A stretch of DNA of 34,286 nucleotides from Planctomycetia bacterium (lineage in GTDB: Bacteria > Planctomycetota > Planctomycetia > Pirellulales > Thermoguttaceae). The notes beneath the pieces were generated by a model. It saw only the letters and a list, made by a program, of their open reading frames with translations, ran no database searches and had not been told where the DNA came from. How positions within the stretch are numbered: the stretch's first letter is position 1; every line of letters begins with the position of its first letter. Below are positions 7,101 to 13,569 of the stretch, in pieces. The stretch is from positions 1 through 34,286 of the forward strand of contig JAPLNP010000455.1 in NCBI GenBank assembly GCA_026401055.1, written 5' to 3'. The translations under genes were made by a program, and so were the position numbers.

Positions 7101-8552
7101 GGCGTCGTCACGGCCACGGCCGGCACCGGAATCGTGCTGAACGACGCCGACGGCACGTACAACTTTAGCGACGCGGTGACGCTCAGCACCGGCGCGGTCG
7201 TCAACATCTTCGGCGGCTCGACTGGCACCGTGACCTTCGACAGCGGCTCCTCAATCAACAACTTCAGCGGCACCGCCTTCACCGTCACCGACAGCGCGGC
7301 CACGGTCACCTATAGCGGCACGATCGGCAGCAGCATCCTCGGCCGCCCGGTCGAAATCTCCCACAACACCGGCGGAATCGTCACGTTCGGCGGTGCAATC
7401 ACCGGCGCCGCCAACGGCATCGACGTCCACAGCAATTCCGGCGGCACGTTCCAGTTCAACGGGTTGGTCAATCTGGATACGGCGAACAACACCGCGGTGA
7501 GTCTCGCGACCAACTCGGGCGCAACCATCGGATTCAACAATCTCGACATCAACACGACCACCGGCACCGGTACCGGCTTCACGGCCACCGGCGGCGGAAC
7601 GATCCGGTTGACCGGCACTGGAAATACGATCGCCACCACCACGGGCGTCGGCCTCAACCTCAACGGCGTCGAGATCAGCAGCACCGGCGCGGCCTTCAAG
7701 AGCATCTCCGTCGATGGGGCCGCCAACGGCATCGTGCTGAACAACGTGACCGGCACGGGCACGCTCTCCGTCGGTTCCGGCGGCAGCAGCTTCGGCGACG
7801 GCGGCACCATCCAGAACACCACCGCCGACGGCATCTCGATCACCGACGCGGCGCATGTCTCGCTGAACAACATGCTCGTCACCGGCGCCGTCGGCAGCGG
7901 CGACGGAATTCATCTGGAGCATACCAGCGGCTCGTTCAACGTGACCATCGCCGATTGCCGGATCAACAATACCGCCGGCCAGGGTATCGATATCATTGCC
8001 GGGGCCGGCACCACCAATGTCACGCTCGACGGCAACGAGGTCACCAACACCAGCAGCCATGAGGCCGTCCTGTTGACCGTCAACGGCGGCACGACAAACT
8101 TCCTCGCGGAGAACAACGTGCTCGGCAACGACAGTACGTCCGCCACCTTCCACGCTCAGGCAAACTCCTCGTCGACACTCAATGCCACCGTCAATGACAA
8201 CAAGTTCAACAACGACAACGCTCGGGCGTTCGAGATCGAGAACAACGGCTTGGCAACCGTCCGGCTGAGTCTGTTGGACAACAAAGGTCAATCCGTCAGC
8301 GAATCGGGCAAGCCCTTCCTCTTGCAGAAGAACGGCGGGTCCTTCGGCGTGGTCCTGCTCGATCCGCAGCCTGTCTCAGGCGTTACCGCCCCGAATGTCA
8401 ACCAGCGCAACGACGGCACCGGCACCTATGACGAATACGTCACCGACAATGCCAAGTGGGTCATTGAGTTCCTGCCGGATCCCATTCCTCCGCACGCGCC
8501 GATCAGTCTTGGCTTCACCAGCCTGAACGAGGGCGTTGTCCCGATTCCGTAA
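4116..8552 (+). CDS. Putative inverse autotransporter with long beta-helix passenger
   Basis: 1478 residues from GTG 4116, chosen for AAGGAG 8 nt upstream and a signal peptide directly after it (LAMGIATVLVGLCLSSPLRAQ). Residues ~45-310 are rich in alternating aromatic/polar strands (for example 'FGVGLQNRRLVDGGALLFD', 'GFRWMVPGLLSG', 'GVTGWYDGRNTRLKNYFNQ'). This resembles the N-terminal beta-barrel of intimin/invasin-type inverse autotransporters. From ~370 on, Gly/Thr/Asn-rich repeats of 'GTxTFTxxTIT', 'GIDIxNDSxGTFTF' and 'LDGNEVTNTSS' type indicate a right-handed parallel beta-helix. Residues 632 to about 1019 are near-identical tandem units. The expected role is a surface-displayed adhesin or sheath protein, with the barrel in the outer membrane and the passenger outside. 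It is flanked by three small secreted paralogues. The barrel assignment is by pattern, and some planctomycete relatives are annotated only as beta-helix or outer-membrane proteins. Confidence 0.7.
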   Translation: MALDFRAPLRSRFLPLAMGIATVLVGLCLSSPLRAQVEGAEPVVDSTLPFTETGYGVVGIGATNLQMSYSSPRYGQDNGQFGVGLQNRRLVDGGALLFDVQYDLDFGDNRSMGVNAGGGFRWMVPGLLSGAPRILGVTGWYDGRNTRLKNYFNQVGLSLESLGEQWDFRVNANIIAGKDRQEGDAIPTGDIGYQGFYLSQMTLVPVDQAASVIDFEAAFRVRNRNVWLFAGPYSVHTPGNTDAGFKAGARGYVGDDLQLQLAVTNDDFFGTDVTFGMIWFPGRTKLHGRGACGLENRLREPVLRNDYIAIKRQTTQGAIPLTDTNGDLIRVVHVDSTAAAPGNGSYESPFASLNNVYAGSQAKDIVLVHSGSEFDGESVELRDFQRLLGEGGNETHSVSTSKFGLVDLPETSPGALAGAIPIIHDAPGAAVTLAAGSISHDAATDVSSNEVSNLSIDGGARGIVSPTVGTATASISLVNIANTTGHGIELTPFVETITDTSVKQVRFSPTIGEVTFNNVGGDDIHLDATTSEPSSTTVTESIRITEASSVDGNGRGINIINNKSAATIADYTFDGGTTATGALRFSGSQAGATVSNASIGGGAGVGIDIVDDSKGTFTFTSTTVEDTGGAAFNLNGGTAAVTFTGKITQGANAAAVAVTGHKTGTVTFNEATTDEGVIEATNGTGLRFDDADGVYTFNHAVDLAGGDAGIDIVNDSAGLFTFKKTTITSPTGAAFNLNSGTATVTFTGNITQANNAAAVAIGGEHKTGTVTFNEATTDEGVITATNGTGLQFDNADGTYKFNHAVVLSNTVVGGDAGIDITNDSGGTFTFAKTTITSPTGTAFNLNSGTATVTFTGKITQANNAAAVAIGGEHKTGTVTFNEATTDEGVITATNGTGLQFDNADGTYKFNHAVVLSNTVVGGDAGIDITNDSGGTFTFAKTTITDPTGTAFNLNGGTATVTFTGKITQSNNAAAVAIGGGHKTGTVTFNEATTGAGVVTATAGTGIVLNDADGTYNFSDAVTLSTGAVVNIFGGSTGTVTFDSGSSINNFSGTAFTVTDSAATVTYSGTIGSSILGRPVEISHNTGGIVTFGGAITGAANGIDVHSNSGGTFQFNGLVNLDTANNTAVSLATNSGATIGFNNLDINTTTGTGTGFTATGGGTIRLTGTGNTIATTTGVGLNLNGVEISSTGAAFKSISVDGAANGIVLNNVTGTGTLSVGSGGSSFGDGGTIQNTTADGISITDAAHVSLNNMLVTGAVGSGDGIHLEHTSGSFNVTIADCRINNTAGQGIDIIAGAGTTNVTLDGNEVTNTSSHEAVLLTVNGGTTNFLAENNVLGNDSTSATFHAQANSSSTLNATVNDNKFNNDNARAFEIENNGLATVRLSLLDNKGQSVSESGKPFLLQKNGGSFGVVLLDPQPVSGVTAPNVNQRNDGTGTYDEYVTDNAKWVIEFLPDPIPPHAPISLGFTSLNEGVVPIP
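6009..7170 (+). repeat. Tandem 103/108-residue coding repeats in the beta-helix
   Basis: Units begin at the 'FNLN(S/G)GTA' motif at 6009, 6318, 6642 and 6966, giving periods of 309, 324 and 324 bp and a partial last unit that decays by about 7170. The units starting at 6318 and 6642 differ at only about six bases counted by eye, mostly synonymous or conservative. The unit at 6009 is more diverged and five residues shorter (it lacks 'LSNTVV'). Such identity points to recent duplication or gene conversion in the passenger. Confidence 0.85.
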
Positions 8553-8555
8553 GGT

Positions 8556-8586
8556 TTGCGGCGGCGGGCACCTGGCACCGCCGCAA
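8556..8586 (+). terminator. Hairpin just after the adhesin stop codon
   Basis: A perfect 9-bp stem (TTGCGGCGG at 8556-8564, CCGCCGCAA at 8578-8586) with a 13-nt loop begins three bases after the stop at 8552. It has no U-tract, so it is a weak intrinsic terminator or an mRNA 3'-end stabiliser. Confidence 0.45.
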
Positions 8587-8670
8587 TGGGGGGCAGTCGT
8601 GTTGCCTGGACGTCTGATGAAACCGACCACTATCACAAGGGGTGTTGACGAGTCCGTCGGAAGCGCGAGC

Positions 8671-8750
8671 GGGAAGAGTCCCCTTTTCGCGCCGAGAACG
8701 CCAGTTTGCCGGGGAACGTCCCCCGCGCCGCGAAAATCGGGACAGTCCCC
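8671..8750. repeat. 80-bp palindromic repeat element, copy 1
   Basis: The left end 'gggaagagtcccc-ttttcgcg' and the reverse complement of the right end (8732-8750) are similar with small gaps, forming imperfect terminal inverted repeats. The centre contains 'gagaacgccagtttgccggg'. The same order of end, 'gagaacg' and 'ttgccggg'-like centre recurs at 13390-13464. It looks like a non-coding MITE/REP-like element. Confidence 0.6.
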
Positions 8751-8949
8751 ATGAACCATCACGGAGCGGTCCGCTCGCTGCCGTTCGATCCGGCAAGACC
8801 CGCTTTCGCCCACGGCAAAGCCGATTCTCGACCGATACAAGACCGTGGATTCCCGCAAGCCACCTGGAATCCGGCAAGCACACGGCGCCTTCGTGGAAGC
8901 GAAGGCGGTGCGGAAAGTCACTCGGAACTCTCACGCGGAAAGGAGAACG

Positions 8950-9474
8950 ATGAGAAGAGCCAGGATACTTGTCACGGTGTCGGTGACATTGGCGACTCTC
9001 GGACTTTGTCTGCCTCCCATGGCGTTTGCCGGCGAAGCCTCGCCAAAAACCGTTGCGGTCGACGTCGCGCTGATGGACGGAGGCGTCCTCGTCGGACAGG
9101 TTGTCGATTCACAGGGCTCCGGGATCGAGAACGCTCCGGTCTTGTTGCGGTATGAGGGCAAGAGCCTCGCCACTCCGCGTACCGGCTCTCAGGGCTACTT
9201 CGCGCTCAAAGACCTCCGTCCGGGGGTCTACCAGCTCGCCTCGGCGAAGAGCGAGGGAGCCTATCGCCTCTGGGCGCCAGGAACCGCCCCCCCCACGGCA
9301 CAGAAGGGCGCCCTACTCGTTGCCAACGACGGCGTTGCTCGCGGGCAGCTTGGCCGGGGTGGTCTGAAAGTCCTTTTGGCCAACCCTTGGGTGGCTGCGG
9401 CGATTGTGGCCACGGCCGTGGCGGTACCCGTTGCCATCCACAACTCCAACCGGCACGACTCGCACAGTCCCTGA
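8950..9474 (+). CDS. Small secreted paralogue C with C-terminal membrane tail
   Basis: 174 residues from ATG 8950, which follows AAAGGAG by a few bases; the frame is open further upstream but without a better start. Signal peptide 'ILVTVSVTLATLGLCLPPMA' then AFAG. The mature domain has 'DVALMDGGVLVGQVVDSQG', 'GSQGYFALKDLRPGVYQLA' and 'YRLWAPGTAPPTAQKGALLV'. The end is a hydrophobic helix (VAAAIVATAVAVPVAI) and the tail 'HNSNRHDSHSP'. It is close to paralogue B over its whole length and to paralogue A in plan. It lies downstream of and in the same direction as the adhesin gene, but a hairpin and a repeat separate them. It ends in a strong terminator. Function unknown; likely an exported, membrane-anchored small Ig-like protein. 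Confidence 0.75.
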   Translation: MRRARILVTVSVTLATLGLCLPPMAFAGEASPKTVAVDVALMDGGVLVGQVVDSQGSGIENAPVLLRYEGKSLATPRTGSQGYFALKDLRPGVYQLASAKSEGAYRLWAPGTAPPTAQKGALLVANDGVARGQLGRGGLKVLLANPWVAAAIVATAVAVPVAIHNSNRHDSHSP

Positions 9475-9519
9475 GCGTGGCACATAGCGGGCCGGGCAAG
9501 GGCGCCTGGCGTCATACAA

Positions 9520-9601
9520 CGCGGCCCCGCCCGTCGACCCCAGCCGGAGCACACTCCCGGTGATGGTGTCGACGGGTGGGGCTGCGTCCTTTTCTTGTCT
9601 T
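9520..9601 (+). terminator. Intrinsic terminator after paralogue C
   Basis: Arms 9520-9538 and 9568-9586 pair at 17 of 19 positions (both mismatches are G-U compatible). They are followed by the T-rich run 'tccttttcttgtctt'. The loop is long (29 nt). It lies 45 bp after the stop of 8950-9474 and separates the surface region from the export operon. Confidence 0.6.
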
Positions 9602-9690
9602 ACCCGACCGCATATTGTTTGCATCTTCTCTAATCTTCCTAGATTTCGACCATTGCATCTGCATTTGGGTTGATTAGGCGCGGACTGGTG

Positions 9691-9719
9691 TTGACGGGCG
9701 TTGCAGTTTCCCGTATTAA
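9691..9719 (+). promoter_or_regulatory. Candidate promoter of the polysaccharide export operon
   Basis: TTGACG (9691-9696) and TATTAA (9714-9719) are separated by exactly 17 nt. The -35 matches the sigma70 consensus at five of six bases and the -10 at four of six. It lies in an A/T-rich patch between the terminator and the Wza-like gene, giving a leader of about 150 nt. Pattern match only. Confidence 0.4.
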
Positions 9720-9874
9720 CCCCCCACCATTTTCGAGGGCATCGGCCAATCAATGCGCTGCCATGTCCATGAGGCTGCCGGGGCCATGGACTCACCTGGG
9801 CAGCCAATCCGGCGGCCCGACCGGTCCCCATCGTAGCGCGACATCGCCTATCGGATTGTCAAACGGCTGCATTC

Positions 9875-10993
9875 ATGATGCCTCCCCATTATACGTATAC
9901 CATCCCGGTCATGCGTGTTGGTTTGGCCCTATTGGCGGTTGCCCTGTTCGGTTCGGGCTGTGCGCAGCGGCCGTACCGCGTGGGGAATCTGCCGCCGGGT
10001 TACGCAGCCCTTCCGGCGGCGAACCTGGACGCCATCAATCTTTCGCGATTGGCCGACGCCAACGGCACGAGTGACGTGATCGCCTGGGGAGACGTGCTGA
10101 GCGTCGAGATCGACGCGGGCCTGCCGTCGGTGCCGCCGCGGGTTTCGAGGGTTCGGGTGGCAAAGGACGGGACCGTGGGCATCCCGCTGGTGGGGCGAGT
10201 GGAGCTGGCCGGTCTCGAGGTCGAACGCGCTGAACAAGAGATTGCCGCGGCAAGCCGCGCCCGCGACGTGTATCCCAATGCCTTTGTCTCGCTGCGAATC
10301 GAAGAGCATCGCAAGAACCAAGTGACCGTCGTCGGCGCGGTCGAGACACCGGGGGCCTTCGAGTTGCCGCGCGGGGCCAGTTCGCTGATGGCGGCGCTGG
10401 TGGCCGCCGGCGGGCTGAGCGCGGAGGCCAGTGGCGACGTCGAGATTCGACACACGGACCCGCGGTTGGTCATGCCCGGCGTCCTCGAAGCGGATCGGCC
10501 GGAGGGCGCCGCTTCGGGCCAAGCCCAACGCGCCTCGCACGAGGCGCCGCTACCGGCCGACGGCGCGGTCGTTCACGTCAACCTCCTGGCGGCGGCGACG
10601 GACGCCCAGGGCCAACACACGCTCCAGGACGGCGACGTGGTGAACGTGATCAAGCGGGACCTGCCACCCGTGCACGTGATGGGACTGGTAAACAAGCCCG
10701 GGGCGATCGAGATGTCGGCGAAGCGGGAGATTCGGCTGTTGGACGCCCTGGCACTTTCCGGCGGTTGTTCCAGCCAGGTGGCGGACAAGGTCGTGATTGT
10801 CCGGCGGCCCGTGGACGAAGGGGCTCCGATCACGATCGGCGTGAGCATCAAGAAAGCGATTGAGGGAGACGAGAACGTGCTTCTGGCGCCGGGCGACACG
10901 GTCGTCGTTCGCCAGACGCCCGAGACGGTCGTCGCGGACATTCTGAAGAGTTTCATCCGATTCGGCGTCAGCGGCACGGTTCCCCTGTTCTGA
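9875..10993 (+). CDS. Polysaccharide export lipoprotein, Wza-like with SLBB domains
   Basis: 372 residues from ATG 9875. ATG 9911 (MRVGLALLAVALFGSGC) would start directly at the lipoprotein signal and is a good alternative; neither has a clear Shine-Dalgarno. The lipobox-like end is GSGC. After it come a Poly_export domain (about residues 65-145: 'WGDVLSVEIDAG', 'VAKDGTVGIPLVGRVELAG', 'VYPNAFVSLRI') and two SLBB domains. These are 'VTVVGAVETPGAFELPRG' with 'LVAAGGLSAEA', and 'VHVMGLVNKPGAIEM' with 'LALSGGCSSQ'. The family forms the outer-membrane channel of Wzx/Wzy-type capsule or exopolysaccharide export and works with the Wzc-like protein, whose gene starts 12 bp downstream. Confidence 0.9.
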   Translation: MMPPHYTYTIPVMRVGLALLAVALFGSGCAQRPYRVGNLPPGYAALPAANLDAINLSRLADANGTSDVIAWGDVLSVEIDAGLPSVPPRVSRVRVAKDGTVGIPLVGRVELAGLEVERAEQEIAAASRARDVYPNAFVSLRIEEHRKNQVTVVGAVETPGAFELPRGASSLMAALVAAGGLSAEASGDVEIRHTDPRLVMPGVLEADRPEGAASGQAQRASHEAPLPADGAVVHVNLLAAATDAQGQHTLQDGDVVNVIKRDLPPVHVMGLVNKPGAIEMSAKREIRLLDALALSGGCSSQVADKVVIVRRPVDEGAPITIGVSIKKAIEGDENVLLAPGDTVVVRQTPETVVADILKSFIRFGVSGTVPLF

Positions 10994-11005
10994 TCGGACA
11001 TTGAC

Positions 11006-13366
11006 ATGGCGCAGGACTCCAACCCGATCGACCCCCACGCCGAATCGCAGTCGAGCAGGCTGATGATTCAGATGTTCGTGCAGTTTCTTCTGGCGGTGCG
11101 TTATCGGAAGAACGTCGTCATCGCCGCGATGGTGTTCGCCTCGCTGCTGGGAGGTCTTTATTACGCCACGGCGACCCGCTACTACGGCGCCAAGGCGGGG
11201 CTCTTGATGATGCAGACGGCGACGGACGCCGCGGACGTCTCGATGACGGGCCAGCTTTCGCAGCAGCGCAGCTTGATGAAGACGTTCGAGAACGTGGTGC
11301 AGAGCCCCAAGGTCCTCGAAGCGGCGCTGACCCGCTTGCGCGGGCAGGACCTCATCGACCTGGTGGGCGTTCCCAAGCAACGGTGGATCGCCGCGGTGCA
11401 AGGCAAGGTCACGACGAAAATCATTCCCACCACGAACATTATCGAGGTCGGCTTCGTGTCGAAGGACCCGGTCGTGGCCGTCAACGTGGTCAACGCCATC
11501 GTCGAGTCGTACCTCGATTTTCTGGACAAGACGCACAAGGGCACGACCGCGGAGATCAGCCGCGTGTTGACGAAGGAGCGGGTGGAACTCGCCCAACAAC
11601 TCCAGGTGAAGCAGGACGAGCTGGTCAAGGCGCGGACCTACTTCGGCGACTTGGGTTCGCGCGAGGGGGGCGAGGTGCTCAACCCCATCATCAAGCGCGC
11701 CATCTACTTCACCGACGAACTGAACCAGGTTCAACGGCGGCGAATCGAATTGCAGGCTTCCCTGGCCACGATCCAGTCGGCCGTCCGCAACGGCGAGGAC
11801 CTGCAGCAGCACTTGATCACCGTGGCGGACGCCGTCGGCAAGGAACTCCTGCTGCGAAGCTTCGGCCTCAGCACGCTGGACACGCGCACGCAGACGTCCT
11901 TGGAGGAGACCCTGCTCGCGGATCGCGCCGAACTCGAGGCCATGCGGGGGCGGCTCGGCGAGGCCCACCCGGAAATGGCGGCCAGGCGGGAGAAGATCCG
12001 GCTTACCGAATCGTTCCTGCAAGACTACCAGAAGCGCTCCGCCGAGTCCGTGGCGCAATTGCAGCACTCGCAGCTTGGCCCCATGCTGGTGCAAATGGTC
12101 CAGCAGAAGTTGACCGAAACCATGCGGCAGGAGACCTCGCTCGAGGCGCAGTTCGAGGCGAGCCGGGCGGAGGCCGTCGACCTCAACGGCCGACTCGCCT
12201 CGGTCGAGGTTCTCGAACACGACGTCCAGCGGCTTCGCGACCTCGGCGACGTGCTCGTGAAGCAGATCTCCTCGATCGATCTGAAACAGGACGGCCAGGA
12301 CGTCCGCGCCGCCGTGATCGACCAGCCGGTCCCCGTCGACCGCCCGGTCTCGCCCCGTCGCGCCCACGTCGTCTTTCTGGTGCTCTTCGCGGGTCTCGGC
12401 GCGGGGTTGATGGCGGTCTACGTCCTCGACATCCTCGACGACCGCTTCCGTTCGGTCGAGGATCTGCAACGGCAGTTGGGGGTGTCCGTGCTGTCGATGA
12501 TCCGGCAATTGAAGGTGACCCAGACGGCCGGACTCGACGCGCTGCAGTTGCACGTCGCGCCGTCCGCCGCCGAGAGCGAGGCGTTCCGAACCCTGCGAAC
12601 CGCGCTGGCTCTGGCCGACGAGCATCTCAGCCGGATCGTCGTCACCAGTTCCGAGCCGGGCGACGGGAAGACCACCGTGCTCGCCAATTTGGGCGTCTGC
12701 TACGCACAGTCCGGCAAGAAGACACTGCTCATCGACGCCGACCTGCGACGGCCCGGGCTGACCAACCTGATGCAGATGCGGCACCTCGAAGGGCTTTCGA
12801 GCATCCTGCGGCCCGACCGCCCGGTCGCTGACGCGGCCGCCAGCTTGGTTCAGGCGTCGGGGATCGACAAGCTCGACGTTCTGCCGTGCGGCATCCGGCC
12901 CACCAATCCGGCGGAACTGCTTGCCGGGGGGCGATTCACCGAGTTGATCGATTGGGCCGCCACCGTCTATGACCAGATCCTGATCGACAGCCCGCCCGCG
13001 CTGGCCACCAGCGACGCGGCCCTGCTCGGACGGCGGGTCGACGGCGTCATCATGGTCGTGCAGCCGGACAAGAACCGGCGGCGCGCCGTCATTCGGGCGG
13101 TCGACGGCCTGCTGGCGCTGAGGATACCGCTTCTGGGTTTGGTTCTCAATCGGATCGGGTCGGACAGCGACCACGGCTACTACGGTTACGGCACCGGGTT
13201 TGGCTATGGCTACGGCTACAGTTACGGGGCCGGATACGGTCACGAAGAAGAGGGAGCGGCCCGCGAGGATTCGGTGGGAGACGGCAGCTTGCCGGAAGCG
13301 ACCGACTCTCTCACTTCCCCCGACGTCGCCGCGGCCGGGAGAATCATCCCGCGCCGAGCCGCCTGA
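11006..13366 (+). CDS. Wzc-like chain-length regulator and tyrosine autokinase
   Basis: 786 residues. An N-terminal Wzz domain is bounded by two membrane helices (residues ~37-55 and ~453-475), with a long coiled-coil periplasmic part between them. The cytoplasmic BY-kinase domain has Walker A 'SEPGDGKTT' (Lys555), Walker A' 'LLIDADLRRPG' (Asp577/579) and Walker B 'ILIDSPP' (Asp661). A cluster of eight tyrosines at 725-744 (GYYGYG...YGYGYSYGAGYG) is the expected autophosphorylation site. It is followed by a ~42-residue tail, whereas in Wzc the cluster is usually at the very end. The protein controls polymer length and opens the Wza channel through phosphorylation cycles. It is the second gene of the export operon. 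Confidence 0.93.
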   Translation: MAQDSNPIDPHAESQSSRLMIQMFVQFLLAVRYRKNVVIAAMVFASLLGGLYYATATRYYGAKAGLLMMQTATDAADVSMTGQLSQQRSLMKTFENVVQSPKVLEAALTRLRGQDLIDLVGVPKQRWIAAVQGKVTTKIIPTTNIIEVGFVSKDPVVAVNVVNAIVESYLDFLDKTHKGTTAEISRVLTKERVELAQQLQVKQDELVKARTYFGDLGSREGGEVLNPIIKRAIYFTDELNQVQRRRIELQASLATIQSAVRNGEDLQQHLITVADAVGKELLLRSFGLSTLDTRTQTSLEETLLADRAELEAMRGRLGEAHPEMAARREKIRLTESFLQDYQKRSAESVAQLQHSQLGPMLVQMVQQKLTETMRQETSLEAQFEASRAEAVDLNGRLASVEVLEHDVQRLRDLGDVLVKQISSIDLKQDGQDVRAAVIDQPVPVDRPVSPRRAHVVFLVLFAGLGAGLMAVYVLDILDDRFRSVEDLQRQLGVSVLSMIRQLKVTQTAGLDALQLHVAPSAAESEAFRTLRTALALADEHLSRIVVTSSEPGDGKTTVLANLGVCYAQSGKKTLLIDADLRRPGLTNLMQMRHLEGLSSILRPDRPVADAAASLVQASGIDKLDVLPCGIRPTNPAELLAGGRFTELIDWAATVYDQILIDSPPALATSDAALLGRRVDGVIMVVQPDKNRRRAVIRAVDGLLALRIPLLGLVLNRIGSDSDHGYYGYGTGFGYGYGYSYGAGYGHEEEGAAREDSVGDGSLPEATDSLTSPDVAAAGRIIPRRAA

Positions 13367-13389
13367 GGCAAAGGGACATGCGGCCGGTT

Positions 13390-13464
13390 GGGGACTGGTC
13401 CATTTTTCGGCCCGGAGAACGTCTCTTGCGGGCCAAGTGTCCGCCGAAGAATGGACCCGTCCCC
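13390..13464. repeat. 75-bp palindromic repeat element, copy 2
   Basis: Terminal inverted repeats of 21 bp (13390-13410 and 13444-13464) match at 19 of 21 positions. The 33-bp centre holds 'gagaacgtctcttgcggg', related to the centre of the element at 8671-8750. It sits in the 164-bp gap between the kinase gene and the TPR-ligase gene. No coding capacity; MITE/REP-like. Within this operon it might form an mRNA hairpin that changes expression of the downstream gene. Confidence 0.7.
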
Positions 13465-13569
13465 TTCCACGTCCCCGAGTGATTGTGGTGGGGCTCGGCC
13501 GCCGGTCGGAGTTGAGTCTCATGGGAGAAGGTGAAATCCGGCGGCCTCGACCCACCCTACGTGAACTGC

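Larger units (their letters stand above)
8553..8949. other. Intergenic region after the adhesin gene
   Basis: 397 bp without a supported gene. It contains a terminator-like hairpin right after the stop (8556-8586) and a complete palindromic repeat element (8671-8750). The stretch 8751-8937 has no recognised feature. The Shine-Dalgarno sequence of the next gene is at about 8938-8945. Frames that read through it from upstream lack start signals and any recognisable protein pattern. Confidence 0.55.
9475..9874. other. Intergenic region upstream of the export operon
   Basis: 400 bp with no supported gene. It holds the terminator of the preceding gene (9520-9601), an A/T-richer stretch (9590-9720) with a candidate promoter at 9691-9719, and then about 150 bp of untranslated leader before the export gene. 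No ribosome-binding site is obvious before that gene. Confidence 0.55.

Noticed and set aside
10550-13555. A 1001-residue minus-strand frame opposite the Wza/Wzc genes
   Set aside because: His/Arg/Gly-rich antisense translation with no family features; the opposite strand has clear Wza and Wzc motifs.
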